NCBI GenBank assembly: GCA_902570525.1 | Contig: CACFYN010000006.1 | Span: 1-34,303 of the forward strand | Source of the DNA: an uncultured Pelagibacteraceae bacterium | Lineage (GTDB): Bacteria > Pseudomonadota > Alphaproteobacteria > Pelagibacterales > Pelagibacteraceae | DNA: 34,303 nt | Reading direction: 5' to 3' | Position numbers and translations under genes: made by a program | Part shown: in pieces, positions 16,578-25,453 of the stretch | Layout of the letters: every line of letters begins with the position of its first letter | Position numbering within the stretch: the first letter of the stretch is position 1 | Notes under the pieces: generated by a model | Told to the model about the DNA's origin: nothing | What the model saw: only the letters and a program-made list of their open reading frames with translations | The model's database searches: none

Positions 16578-17510
16578 CTAGTAAAATTTCTTATTAGCTT
16601 TAACTGTTTTTGTTTTTTGAGAATCTCTCCATATAATTATGAAACCAGCAGAAACAATTAATAAAACACCTGGAAATAATTGTTGCCACGGAGCTTCATT
16701 AAAAAAAATCCAACCTAATAAAAATGAAGATGGAATACCAAAATATTCAAAGGAGGCGAGCTTACTTAGTGAAATTAGTCTATATGCGTATACAAATAAT
16801 ATTGCTGCTGTCCCACCAAGTATTCCTGTTAAAACCATTAATAGTAAATCTCTTAGATTATTAACTGTAAAATCGTTTGATAAAATAACAAATAAAAAAA
16901 ATGCACCTATCACATTAAACATCAACGTATAAAATTGTATTTTGGACGTTGAGAAGTTTGAAGGAATAAACTTAAGTATTATAACCGTTACTCCCCAAGC
17001 AAAAGCTGTTAGTATTGAATATATAGAATAATAATTAAATATATCACTTGTTGGCCTTAAAATTAATACCACACCTAAAAATCCAATTATAATTGCAGAC
17101 CATCGATATATACCGACTTTATCTTGTAAAAATATAATCGAAAGTATTACTATAAAAAATGGAGATGAAAAAGTTAAAGTCATTGCTGTTGCAAACTCAA
17201 CATTAATTACAGAGATAAAAATAAATATATTCATTGCAAGAAAACTTAATCCTCTAAAACAACAGAGAGATAAAAATTTCCTATTTACATTCTTAAAAAC
17301 AGAGTTGTATTCCCCTGAAAAGAAAAGCAGAACAAGCAATGGTATTACCGCAAAAAAATTTCTAAAAACAGCTAATTTAAACACTGAATAGTCGTTTCCT
17401 ATAAATCTAATTACTACTAAATACAAATCTACGCAAACTACACCTAATAGCATTGTAAGTATTGCGATTAAAGTTTTCCTAAGATCTACTTTTTCTTTTG
17501 CGATTTTCAT
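16578..17510 (-). CDS. EamA-family (DMT superfamily) transporter
   Basis: 310 residues, about ten hydrophobic segments in two EamA repeats; the first repeat ends in RWSAIIIGFLGVVLILRP, the second ends in VLLIVSAGFIIIW followed by a basic tail. The N-terminal basic stretch is cytoplasmic by the positive-inside rule. Predicted small-metabolite exporter with unknown substrate. It stands alone on the minus strand, convergent with proV and divergent from the iron alcohol dehydrogenase across only 36 bases, so the two promoters must overlap. Confidence 0.78.
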   Translation of the reverse strand: MKIAKEKVDLRKTLIAILTMLLGVVCVDLYLVVIRFIGNDYSVFKLAVFRNFFAVIPLLVLLFFSGEYNSVFKNVNRKFLSLCCFRGLSFLAMNIFIFISVINVEFATAMTLTFSSPFFIVILSIIFLQDKVGIYRWSAIIIGFLGVVLILRPTSDIFNYYSIYSILTAFAWGVTVIILKFIPSNFSTSKIQFYTLMFNVIGAFFLFVILSNDFTVNNLRDLLLMVLTGILGGTAAILFVYAYRLISLSKLASFEYFGIPSSFLLGWIFFNEAPWQQLFPGVLLIVSAGFIIIWRDSQKTKTVKANKKFY

Positions 17511-17546
17511 TTATTTTTGTAAGTTAGTATAAATTTTTAAATAAAT

Positions 17547-18740
17547 ATGCAAAATTTTAAACTCAATAAAGATGATTTATTAGGCAAACAAGATTGGACC
17601 TTTCCAACATTTACAGCTTATGGACCAGGAAGATTTAAAGAAATTGGAAAATTTTGCAAAGATTTCAATATTAAAAATCCTTTAATCGTAATAGATAGTG
17701 GAAGCACAAAACTACCTTTTATAAGTGAATTACAAAATCTGCTTTCTGATACAAAAATTAAATCAAATATTTATTCTAATATATCTCCCAACCCTAGAGA
17801 TGATGAAATCGATGGTGGCTGCAAAGCATTCAAAGACGGTAATCATGATTCAATAATCGCAATAGGAGGTGGTAGTGCTATGGATGGAGGAAAAGCTATA
17901 TGCTTAACTGTTAATAGCGGAATACCTTTGTGGGATTTTGAATTTTTAGATAAAGTTCCAATAGATCTAAAAGGTAAAAACCCTTTTCCAAAACTCATAA
18001 CTATACCAACAACTGCTGGTACAGGTGCAGAAACAGAAATAACTGCAATGGTTACTGACACAAAAAAAGGTATGAAATTTTGTATATGGCATCCAGAAGC
18101 TAGACCCTGCTTAGCATTAGTTGATCCAGAATTAACCTTAAAGTTACCAGCAAACCTAACAGCTTGGACTGGTATTGATGCAATGATACATGCTATTGAG
18201 GGTTACAGTGTTCCTATGTTTCATCCGTTATGTGATGGTTCAGCTTTAGAAAGTTTAAATTTAATTTCTAAGTCACTTAAACTGGCAGTAAATGAACCAG
18301 ACAATTTAGTTGCAAGGGGAGGAATGATTGTAGGTTCTTATTTAGGAGGAGTAGCTTTTTTAAAAGGCTTAGGTTTAGTACATGCCATCTCTCATATGGT
18401 TGGTGCAGAATATAATACTCATCATGGACTTACAAATGCAATAATTCTTCCAACAGTAATGGAATATAATTTACCTGGTTTAGAGGAAAAAGTTCAGCGA
18501 ATGTCAGAAGCAATGCAATTTGATGACCACTCAATTAAAGGTTTTAAAGAAAATTTAAATAAAATGTTAGATGAACTAAATATACCAAGAGGATTAAACG
18601 AAATTGGTGTACCTGAGGATTCATTCAAAAGAATTGCAAAAAAATCTATGCTCGATCAGGCCTATGGCCAAAATCCTAAAAAAGCAACTTTAGAAGAGGT
18701 TGAACAATTAACTTTAAAAAGCATTAAAAAAGCTCGTTAG
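17547..18740 (+). CDS. Iron-containing (group III) alcohol dehydrogenase
   Basis: 397 residues with a dehydroquinate-synthase-like N-terminal nucleotide domain (GGGSAMD at 107-113, TIPTTAGTGAE near 152-162) and an all-helical metal domain. The four expected metal ligands are present: D211 and H215 (GIDAMIHAIEGY), H279 and H293 (LVHAISHMVG...THHG). It reduces an aldehyde or oxidises a primary/secondary alcohol with NAD(P); the specific substrate is unknown. It is followed after five bases by an amidase and then an EamA exporter, so the three form an operon. Family members act on 1,3-propanediol, lactaldehyde, phosphonoacetaldehyde or 4-hydroxybutyrate; none can be chosen from sequence alone. 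Confidence 0.83.
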   Translation: MQNFKLNKDDLLGKQDWTFPTFTAYGPGRFKEIGKFCKDFNIKNPLIVIDSGSTKLPFISELQNLLSDTKIKSNIYSNISPNPRDDEIDGGCKAFKDGNHDSIIAIGGGSAMDGGKAICLTVNSGIPLWDFEFLDKVPIDLKGKNPFPKLITIPTTAGTGAETEITAMVTDTKKGMKFCIWHPEARPCLALVDPELTLKLPANLTAWTGIDAMIHAIEGYSVPMFHPLCDGSALESLNLISKSLKLAVNEPDNLVARGGMIVGSYLGGVAFLKGLGLVHAISHMVGAEYNTHHGLTNAIILPTVMEYNLPGLEEKVQRMSEAMQFDDHSIKGFKENLNKMLDELNIPRGLNEIGVPEDSFKRIAKKSMLDQAYGQNPKKATLEEVEQLTLKSIKKAR

Positions 18741-18745
18741 GGCAA

Positions 18746-20158
18746 ATGCTAGAAAACAAAAAAGTATCTGAAATTATTAAATTAATTCGGACAAAACAGA
18801 TATCAGTAAAAGAAGTAGTAGAATTCTATTTAGCAAGGATTGAAAAGCATAATCCAAAATTAAATGCAATTGTTCTTTTAAAAGAGACTGAGAAAATTTT
18901 AGAAGAGGCTAAAAAAAAAGATAATCAAGAGAATAAAAATAAATCTTTGTTTGGTTTACCGTTAGCTGTTAAAGATTTAAGTGATGTCGTTGGAATTCAA
19001 ACAACATACGGTTTTAAAGGTTACAAAGATTATTTTCCAAAAAAAAATTCTTTTTTTGTGGATAAACTAATTGAAAACGGCGCAATAATAATTGGAAAAA
19101 CTAATACAGCTGAACTCGGAGTTGGAGGACATACAATTAATAGACTTTTTGGTCCAACTTCAAATGTTTATGACTTAAGCAAGTCTTCTGGTGGTTCAAG
19201 CGGAGGCGCAAGTTCTGCTGTTGCTGCTCAATTAGTTCCCTTTGCTGATGGTACAGATCAAATGGGTTCATGTAGGAATCCCGCTGCATATTCTAATATA
19301 TATGGTTTTAGACCAACCCCAGGAGTTATTGCTTCTGCTAGATCAGACAACCAAAAAAATATTCCTATTTTAACTACTCCTGGTTTTTTATCTAGAACAC
19401 CAGATGATATGACAATTATTTTAGATAGCGTAACTGGTAAAAATAATTTGGATCCATATTCTTTAGAATTAAAATCTAATTTTCAAAATTTTGAAATAAA
19501 AGATTCAGAAATTAAAAATATTAAAATAGGATGGTTATCCGATATAAATGGTAATTATAAATTTGAAAATGAAATATTAGAAATTTGTGAAAAAAAATTA
19601 AGCGAATTAAATAACCAAAATGTAAAAATAGATTATTTGAAATCAGGAATTAATACTGACGAATTATGGGACTCGTGGTTAACATTCAGATCAAAAAGTA
19701 TATTTATGGATATTGGAAGTATGAGTATTAAAAATATTAATGAAATGACTTTTCAGGCAATTTGGGAGTACAATAGGGGAAAAGATATTAAAGATAATGA
19801 CATTGATATTGCATTAGAAAAAAGAAAAAAGTCTATAAATGATATAAATCAGATATTTAAAGATTACGATTTTTTAGCTTTGCCATCAGCGCAAGTATTT
19901 CCATTTAAAAAAGAATTAAATTATCCAGAAAAAATAAATGATTTTAATTTAGATACTTATCATCGATGGATTGAAGTTTTTATATTATCAAGCCTTTTAG
20001 AATTACCAACTATAACAGTTCCAGTTGGTTTTAATAAAAATAAACTACCAATGGGTATGCAAATAATAGGAAAAAAGAACGACGATTTAAAAGTACTTGC
20101 ATTTGCAAGAAAATACGAACAAATGTTCAATTATTCAAAAATAAAACCAGAAATATAA
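18746..20158 (+). CDS. Amidase signature family hydrolase
   Basis: 470 residues of the amidase signature family with a complete Ser-cisSer-Lys triad: K76 (LPLAVKDL), S151 in the GGSSGG loop (149-154), and nucleophile S175 in DQMGSCRNPA. It hydrolyses a C-N amide bond of a small molecule. Architecture resembles stand-alone amidases and GatA, but gatB and gatC are absent here and the usual GatA context is missing, so a tRNA amidotransferase role is unlikely. The start is five bases after the alcohol dehydrogenase stop and the exporter follows after six bases. Hydrolysis of an amide of a compound processed by the neighbouring dehydrogenase is a reasonable inference, not shown. Confidence 0.8.
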   Translation: MLENKKVSEIIKLIRTKQISVKEVVEFYLARIEKHNPKLNAIVLLKETEKILEEAKKKDNQENKNKSLFGLPLAVKDLSDVVGIQTTYGFKGYKDYFPKKNSFFVDKLIENGAIIIGKTNTAELGVGGHTINRLFGPTSNVYDLSKSSGGSSGGASSAVAAQLVPFADGTDQMGSCRNPAAYSNIYGFRPTPGVIASARSDNQKNIPILTTPGFLSRTPDDMTIILDSVTGKNNLDPYSLELKSNFQNFEIKDSEIKNIKIGWLSDINGNYKFENEILEICEKKLSELNNQNVKIDYLKSGINTDELWDSWLTFRSKSIFMDIGSMSIKNINEMTFQAIWEYNRGKDIKDNDIDIALEKRKKSINDINQIFKDYDFLALPSAQVFPFKKELNYPEKINDFNLDTYHRWIEVFILSSLLELPTITVPVGFNKNKLPMGMQIIGKKNDDLKVLAFARKYEQMFNYSKIKPEI

Positions 20159-20164
20159 TAATTA

Positions 20165-21070
20165 ATGCAAAGACATCCTCATCATTTTAAAATTGCACTT
20201 GCTTTAGCATTTTCTGCTGGAGCTTGGGGAATTTATTGGCTCCCTCAACGCACACTGGAGGCTGGAGGATTAACTGGCGGATGGGGTACAATTGCCCAGA
20301 TGGTAATTGGAGTGTTATTGCTGTTACCAATCGCTCTCTGGAGAGTTTATAAAAAAAAAGGAAGTGGCTTCGAGCTTCCATTAACAGGATTATTGGTTGG
20401 CGGTGGTTTTATTTGTTATGCACTAAGTTTTCTATTAACAGATGTAATAAGAGCTTTAATACTTTTTTACATGACTCCTATTTGGACTACTATTTTTGAA
20501 ATCTTATTTTTAAAAAGAAGACCTGGCTGGCAAAGAGCCGTTACACTTTCACTAGCTCTAGCTGGCTTATGGATAGTTTTTAGTAAAGATGCAATTATAC
20601 CTTTACCTCAAAATGCCGGGGATTGGATAGCTCTAGCTGGAGGAGCAATTTTTGCAGGAGGAATGATAAGACTTGAGGTTGTAAAGACTGATGGAGTATT
20701 TCCAATTATATTTTCATTTTTCTTCTATGGAACATTATTTAATATTGTGGCTGGTTTTTTATTAGTTGATTATTTGGGCGAAACACCGCCAATAGAGTCT
20801 TTTATTCCAATGGCAATGTTCTTAATTATTTTGTCATTATTTTATTTCATTCCTACAGGAATTGTTATTCTTTGGGCACCAAGCAAACTAGGTGCTGGAC
20901 TATGCTCAATTCTTTTTCTAACAGAAATAGTCGTTGGAGTTGTAAGCTCCAGTATTTTAACCGACGAACCTTTTGGATGGAGAGAAATAGTTGGAAGTTC
21001 AATGATTATTTTAGGTGGAATTTTAGCTGTTGTTCTTGCTCCAAAAGAGGATAAAAAAATTACCGCTTAA
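20165..21070 (+). CDS. EamA-like (DMT superfamily) transporter
   Basis: 301 residues with about ten hydrophobic segments. It differs from the two other EamA genes: the N-terminus begins AWGIYWLPQRTLEAGGLTGGWG, the loops are short and Gly/Trp-rich, and the last repeat reads LTEIVVGVVSSSILTDEPFGWRE. The latter, an acidic-Pro motif after a helix, is a usual EamA feature. Substrate unknown; co-transcribed with the amidase and alcohol dehydrogenase, it may export their product or import their substrate. Its 3' end overlaps the convergent serine hydrolase gene by four bases. Confidence 0.76.
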   Translation: MQRHPHHFKIALALAFSAGAWGIYWLPQRTLEAGGLTGGWGTIAQMVIGVLLLLPIALWRVYKKKGSGFELPLTGLLVGGGFICYALSFLLTDVIRALILFYMTPIWTTIFEILFLKRRPGWQRAVTLSLALAGLWIVFSKDAIIPLPQNAGDWIALAGGAIFAGGMIRLEVVKTDGVFPIIFSFFFYGTLFNIVAGFLLVDYLGETPPIESFIPMAMFLIILSLFYFIPTGIVILWAPSKLGAGLCSILFLTEIVVGVVSSSILTDEPFGWREIVGSSMIILGGILAVVLAPKEDKKITA

Positions 21071-22224
21071 TATTTGGTATCCACTAAATCAATTAACATA
21101 TTAATCATATCTACTTTGTAACTTTCTTTTGTTGCAGATTTAGTTTCTAAAACAGAAAAAAATGCAGCAACGTTTCCAGTTTTTAAATTTATAGCTAAAA
21201 ATTGACCACCATAACCTGAATGGCCGATCATATTTCCAGATACCATAGTAGAGTTAGAATAATATAAATATTTATTATTTGATAAATTCATATATTTTGG
21301 ACCAACATTCTTTAAAGTTCGGTTTAAAAAAGAGCTTGAGCCAATCTTCCTATTTCCTACTCCTTTACCTTTTCTTGCAAATAAAAGACCCATTCTTAAA
21401 AAATCTCTTGTTATCAAACATCCTCCCCCTGACATCCAAGGCATACCATATCTGTCAGATGCAATATAAAGCCCATCTTCAAACCCAGCCGCCTCAACTG
21501 CTCTTAACATCCAATGTCTTAATGATTTACCGCTGATCTTTTCAACTATTAATCCTATAACATCGGTATTTGCAGATTTATAAAAAGCTAAATTACTTTT
21601 GTTTTCTAAATTTTTATTTTTTTTTGATTTGATAGAATTTAAATAACTTTCCTGACTTAAATGCATATCACCACTTTTTGGCAGTCTCCATCCACCAACA
21701 GGCTCATGTAAAAAAGATGAAGAGTATGCCTTGGTGTAATCTTCTGTGTAGGCATTTATCACATTCATATTTAATACGTCTTGCACTTTAGCATTGGCAT
21801 AGCCACTCCCAATTTTTGGAAGGTAGTAAGATACTTTTTTATCAAGATTTATTGAATTATTATTCAATAGTTCTCCCACGAAAAGATTAACAAACATTTT
21901 TGTTATAGACATTATCGTTTGAGGTTGATTTTTTGGAAAATCTTTGGCGTATTTTTCAAAATAAATATTTTGTTTATTTCCAACTATTAAAGAGCAAAAA
22001 GACTTTTGTTTAGTAATTTTTTTTACCAGTGGTTTTTTATAGATTGTATTTTTGTATTTCTTTTTTAATTTTAAAACCAAATCTGATCTTAAAAATAATC
22101 CATATCTATTTATTTTGTGAAGATTTCTATAACCATGTCTTCTAGTTCTAGGTAGATTCCATACGGCTTTATTATCTTTGACCGTTGCTAATTCAGGATT
22201 CTTATATGATATTATTTTAGTCAA
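21067..22224 (-). CDS. Serine hydrolase of the beta-lactamase/penicillin-binding-protein-like family
   Basis: 385 residues with the class C beta-lactamase-type active site: S106-x-x-K109 (MSITKMF), Y215 in the YKSANTD motif, and H335-S-G in the third position. Such proteins include esterases, 6-aminohexanoate-dimer hydrolases and peptidases; true beta-lactamase activity should not be assumed. No signal peptide is visible, so it is probably cytoplasmic, unlike most penicillin-binding relatives; that fits small-molecule amide or ester hydrolysis (the nylon-oligomer hydrolase EstB type). It is the last gene of the six-gene minus-strand operon that includes homocysteine methyltransferase and aldehyde dehydrogenase. 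Confidence 0.74.
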   Translation of the reverse strand: MTKIISYKNPELATVKDNKAVWNLPRTRRHGYRNLHKINRYGLFLRSDLVLKLKKKYKNTIYKKPLVKKITKQKSFCSLIVGNKQNIYFEKYAKDFPKNQPQTIMSITKMFVNLFVGELLNNNSINLDKKVSYYLPKIGSGYANAKVQDVLNMNVINAYTEDYTKAYSSSFLHEPVGGWRLPKSGDMHLSQESYLNSIKSKKNKNLENKSNLAFYKSANTDVIGLIVEKISGKSLRHWMLRAVEAAGFEDGLYIASDRYGMPWMSGGGCLITRDFLRMGLLFARKGKGVGNRKIGSSSFLNRTLKNVGPKYMNLSNNKYLYYSNSTMVSGNMIGHSGYGGQFLAINLKTGNVAAFFSVLETKSATKESYKVDMINMLIDLVDTKY

Positions 22225-22235
22225 ATTAAATAAAG

Positions 22236-22691
22236 TTAATCAAATTTCAAAGATTTTTTTTGTTCATATTTTTGATGATAACCTTCAGCCTTACAATAAT
22301 TTTTCTCTTTTGAAACTTTGGTAGAAACTTTACCACCAAGTTTATTATTCATTTCCCCTAAAACTTTTTCCGCAATTTTTTTTTCTTCATCATTATTATA
22401 AAAAATTTCAGATCTATATTGAATTCCCACATACGTACCTTGGCGGTTTACTTGAGTAGAATCGTGTAATTTAAAAAAAAGTCTCACCATATCTTCATAT
22501 GATTTAACTTTTTCATCATACTCTACTTTAACAACTTCAATATGACCAGTATCTCCACCACATACTGCTTTATAAGTGACGTTTGGTTCGTCTCCGCCGC
22601 AATAACCACACTCAGTAGAAATTACTCCTTCAATACCTTCGTACTTAGTTTCATCCCAAAAGCAGCCAATACCACCAATAAACGTCTTCAT
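22236..22691 (-). CDS. msrA: Peptide methionine-S-sulfoxide reductase MsrA, cytosolic short form
   Basis: 151 residues without a signal peptide. The catalytic Cys is residue 10 in GIGCFWDE; unlike the exported copy, the residue two after Trp is Asp-Glu rather than a second Cys. GYCGGDEP, GDTGHIEVVKVEYDE and CKAEGYHQKYEQKK follow the MsrA pattern; Cys residues in the GYCGG and YCKAE segments could serve for resolving the sulfenic acid. It follows the homocysteine methyltransferase after 15 bases. Placing a methionine-sulfoxide repair enzyme in an operon that makes methionine is sensible. It repairs oxidised Met in cytosolic proteins or possibly free methionine sulfoxide. Confidence 0.85.
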   Translation of the reverse strand: MKTFIGGIGCFWDETKYEGIEGVISTECGYCGGDEPNVTYKAVCGGDTGHIEVVKVEYDEKVKSYEDMVRLFFKLHDSTQVNRQGTYVGIQYRSEIFYNNDEEKKIAEKVLGEMNNKLGGKVSTKVSKEKNYCKAEGYHQKYEQKKSLKFD

Positions 22692-22706
22692 ATTTTTTAT
22701 TTTATA

Positions 22707-23618
22707 TTAATTTTTTAGAATTGAAATTGCTTTTATCTCTTCAACTCCAATACCACAACAACCACCAATAATTTGTGCCCCACTATCAATCCATTTTTTT
22801 GCACTTTTAACATAATCACTTGGCTTAATATCATCAGTAAACTTCCATTCTGGTTTAACAAAGTGTCCTCTGTTTGGATAAGCGCCAACTGTATTATTAT
22901 GATTATTTTTTAGTATGCTGACGGCTTCTTCAGTTACACTCATATTTGAGTGTGCAACAAGTATTGGTCCTGAATGAAATTTTTTAAATCTATGTAATGA
23001 AATTTCAAGTTCCTCATAAACTTGAGGATCTTTATGAGACACATCATCATCATATCCAAGATGAATATTTTTATTTTTATCAAATACACAAGATATTGAT
23101 AACCACGTTGGTAATTTTAAATTACTTGAACATTCAACTAAAGTTTCAACAATGTCAGCTTGTGAAGACATAGCTTCAAGAATAATTAAATCTACTCCTG
23201 TATCTGACAAAATTTTTAAGTGTTCATCAAAACTTGGTTTCATTTTAGCAACACCATCTTTCATAAAATAACCGTAAGTAGAGACAGATCCAGCAACTAA
23301 AACATTTTTACCTGACACGGCCTCTTTTGCAATTTTGATACTTTTATGATTACATTCTTGAATCAGATCTTCATAACCATATTTTTTCATTGATATAGGG
23401 GTTGAAGCATAAGTATTTGCGGTTATTACATCAGCACCAGCTTTAATATAATTTTGGTGAACTTTTAAAAGTTCATTTGGACTATCTAAAGAACATCTCC
23501 CACACCACAGTCCTTCATCCATTTTTGCTCCAACTTTTTGTAATTCTCCTCCTATTCCCCCATCAAGAATTATTATTTTTCCTTCAGCTAATCGCTTTTC
23601 AATTGATGAATAAGACAT
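22707..23618 (-). CDS. Homocysteine S-methyltransferase, candidate betaine-homocysteine methyltransferase
   Basis: 303 residues of the Hcy methyltransferase barrel family. The zinc-binding thiolates are present: C177 (LSISCVF) and C287-C288 in GGCCGIG, and the N-terminal LDGGIGGELQ block binds homocysteine. It methylates homocysteine to methionine. The donor could be glycine betaine (BHMT), S-methylmethionine (MmuM) or another methylated osmolyte; sequence alone does not decide. Context favours betaine: a betainyl-CoA route, a betaine transporter and a dimethylglycine dehydrogenase are encoded in the same window, and this would be the only visible step from betaine to dimethylglycine. No space exists upstream for a riboswitch; the VOC gene ends five bases before it. 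Confidence 0.75.
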   Translation of the reverse strand: MSYSSIEKRLAEGKIIILDGGIGGELQKVGAKMDEGLWCGRCSLDSPNELLKVHQNYIKAGADVITANTYASTPISMKKYGYEDLIQECNHKSIKIAKEAVSGKNVLVAGSVSTYGYFMKDGVAKMKPSFDEHLKILSDTGVDLIILEAMSSQADIVETLVECSSNLKLPTWLSISCVFDKNKNIHLGYDDDVSHKDPQVYEELEISLHRFKKFHSGPILVAHSNMSVTEEAVSILKNNHNNTVGAYPNRGHFVKPEWKFTDDIKPSDYVKSAKKWIDSGAQIIGGCCGIGVEEIKAISILKN

Positions 23619-23623
23619 TTAAT

Positions 23624-24007
23624 TTATTTGTTATTTGTAAAAGCGCAGATTTTATTTCCATCTAAATCGCGAATATATGAATAATATACACCAGAACCTT
23701 CTGGTCTTTCTCCGCCGCTTCCTTCGCTGCTACCGCCTGCTTTTAAACCGATCTCATGAAATTTATCAACTATCTCTCTTGATGAAACAATAAAAGAAAC
23801 TTGTGTTCCATTTCCGAAAGTAGCAGTTTTACCATTTGCTGGTTTTGTAACATAAAATTCTATAGCTCCATCGCCATCTTTTCGCGTATATCCAGCACAA
23901 AATTCATCAGTATCTTTTCTTTTTAAATTTATAATTTGTAAAACTTCATCATAAAAATTAATGGCTTTATCTAGATTATTTGTGCCTACCATTACATACC
24001 CAATCAT
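23624..24007 (-). CDS. VOC-superfamily (glyoxalase/bleomycin-resistance-like) protein
   Basis: 127 residues in the two-module beta-alpha-beta-beta-beta VOC fold: MIGYVMVGTNNLDKAINFYDEVL opening the first module, and a second around VYYSYIRDLDGNKICAFT. The first-strand metal His found in glyoxalase I is replaced (MVGT), so a metal-dependent glyoxalase activity is doubtful. Many short VOC proteins of this type are of unknown function. It is tightly packed between aldehyde dehydrogenase (one-base gap) and the methyltransferase (five-base gap), which suggests a role with them, possibly isomerising or binding a small acid or ketone. Confidence 0.7.
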   Translation of the reverse strand: MIGYVMVGTNNLDKAINFYDEVLQIINLKRKDTDEFCAGYTRKDGDGAIEFYVTKPANGKTATFGNGTQVSFIVSSREIVDKFHEIGLKAGGSSEGSGGERPEGSGVYYSYIRDLDGNKICAFTNNK

Positions 24008-24008
24008 C

Positions 24009-25442
24009 TTAATTTTTCCATTCAGTGATAGTTTTCACTTCCAAATATTCATGCAAACCCCAGGTACCTCCCTCACGTCCATTTCCAGACTGTCTATAAC
24101 CACCAAATGGAGTGCCAGAGTCCGCAGGTTTATGATTTACGTACACTATTCCAGATCTTAATTTTTTTGAGACTCTTTTTGCTTTTTCTTTGTCTTCAGT
24201 TTGCAAATAGTTTCCAAGACCATATTCAGTGTCATTTGTAATTTTTATTGCCTCTTCTTCATTCTCAAAAGGAATTATAGATAAAACTGGACCAAAAATT
24301 TCCTCTTTAGCAATTCTCATATCATTATTTACATCTGTGAACACTGTTGGCTTTATAAAATATCCTTTTTTGAAATCTTCAGGTTTCTCAGGTCCACCAG
24401 CTACTAAAGTTGCACCCTCTTCAATTCCACTCTTGATTAAACTTTGAATTTTATCGTATTGCGTTTTAGATATCACCGGACCTATATGTTCGCCAGCTTT
24501 TGATGCAAGATCTACTTTAATTTTATTAGCTTCATCAGCAGCTTCTTCTACTGCTCGTTTGTATATTGATTTTTCTACTAACATTCTTGTTGGTGCATCA
24601 CATGATTGACCAGAGTTACTCATGACGTTTCGTATTCCATCTCTAACTGCATCAGGATAAGCATCAGCAAATACAATATTTCCACCTTTACCTCCAAGCT
24701 CTAAACAAACTCTTTTAATTGTATCAGCTGCATTTTTTGTAATTAACTTTCCAGCTCTTGTCGATCCAGTAAAGGAAACCATATCAACATCAGGATGTCC
24801 TGATAAATCTGTACCAACACCTGGCCCATTTCCGTTTACTAAATTAAACACACCTGCAGGAAATTTTGCTTCATGAATCATTTCTGCAAAAAGCATTGCT
24901 GATAAAGGAGCTATCTCAGAAGGTTTCAAAACCATTGTACAACCAGTTGCAAGTGCTGGCACAACTTTAAGAGCTATTTGATTAATTGGCCAGTTCCAAG
25001 GTGTAATTAAACCACATACACCAATTGGTTCATATACAATGTGATTAACAGATCCTTTGTCAAAACCAGGTTCAAAATTAAATTCTTTTAATCTTTTTAT
25101 AAAATCTTCAATGTGACCCGCGCCAGATGCAGTTTGATTAGCTGAACACCAATCTTTTGGACAACCAAGCTCAGTTGATATGGCATCAGTCATTTCATCC
25201 CATCTAGATTTATAGATTTCTAATAATTTTTCTAAAAGTTTTATTCTTTCTTGCTTTGAAGTTTCTTTCCAAGTTTCAAAAGATGACTTTGCAGATTTTA
25301 CAGCAAGATTAGTATCTTCAGAGCTGCCTAGAGAAATTATTGCGCAAACTTCTTCAGTAGAGGGATTAATTACATCAAAATCTTTTGCTTTAATTGGATT
25401 GACCCATTGTCCATTTATATAAAATTTTTTTTTATCTTTCAT
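24009..25442 (-). CDS. NAD(P)+-dependent aldehyde dehydrogenase
   Basis: 477 residues of the ALDH superfamily. Catalytic C281 sits in NSGQSCDAPTR; general-base E248 in LELGGKGG; the cofactor block PWNWP is at 148-152, FTGSTRAG near 224-231, and EEIFGPVL near 388-395. It oxidises an aldehyde to an acid in the cytoplasm. Betaine aldehyde, trimethylaminobutyraldehyde (which would give gamma-butyrobetaine), or a semialdehyde from the class II aldolase-like partner are candidates suggested only by the neighbourhood. Second gene of the minus-strand operon, 11 bases after the aldolase-like gene. Confidence 0.86.
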   Translation of the reverse strand: MKDKKKFYINGQWVNPIKAKDFDVINPSTEEVCAIISLGSSEDTNLAVKSAKSSFETWKETSKQERIKLLEKLLEIYKSRWDEMTDAISTELGCPKDWCSANQTASGAGHIEDFIKRLKEFNFEPGFDKGSVNHIVYEPIGVCGLITPWNWPINQIALKVVPALATGCTMVLKPSEIAPLSAMLFAEMIHEAKFPAGVFNLVNGNGPGVGTDLSGHPDVDMVSFTGSTRAGKLITKNAADTIKRVCLELGGKGGNIVFADAYPDAVRDGIRNVMSNSGQSCDAPTRMLVEKSIYKRAVEEAADEANKIKVDLASKAGEHIGPVISKTQYDKIQSLIKSGIEEGATLVAGGPEKPEDFKKGYFIKPTVFTDVNNDMRIAKEEIFGPVLSIIPFENEEEAIKITNDTEYGLGNYLQTEDKEKAKRVSKKLRSGIVYVNHKPADSGTPFGGYRQSGNGREGGTWGLHEYLEVKTITEWKN

Positions 25443-25453
25443 AATTTATTTTT

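Noticed and set aside
18746-20158. GatA subunit of the tRNA amidotransferase
   Set aside because: No gatB or gatC neighbours and an operon with an alcohol dehydrogenase and exporter; fits a stand-alone amidase better.
21067-22224. Antibiotic-resistance beta-lactamase
   Set aside because: The SxxK site is shared with many esterases and amidases; no signal peptide and a metabolic operon speak against a periplasmic lactamase.
23619-23623. SAM-II or SAM-V riboswitch upstream of the homocysteine methyltransferase
   Set aside because: Such riboswitches are known upstream of bhmT in SAR11, but only five bases separate this gene from the VOC gene, and the VOC and aldehyde dehydrogenase genes leave no room either.
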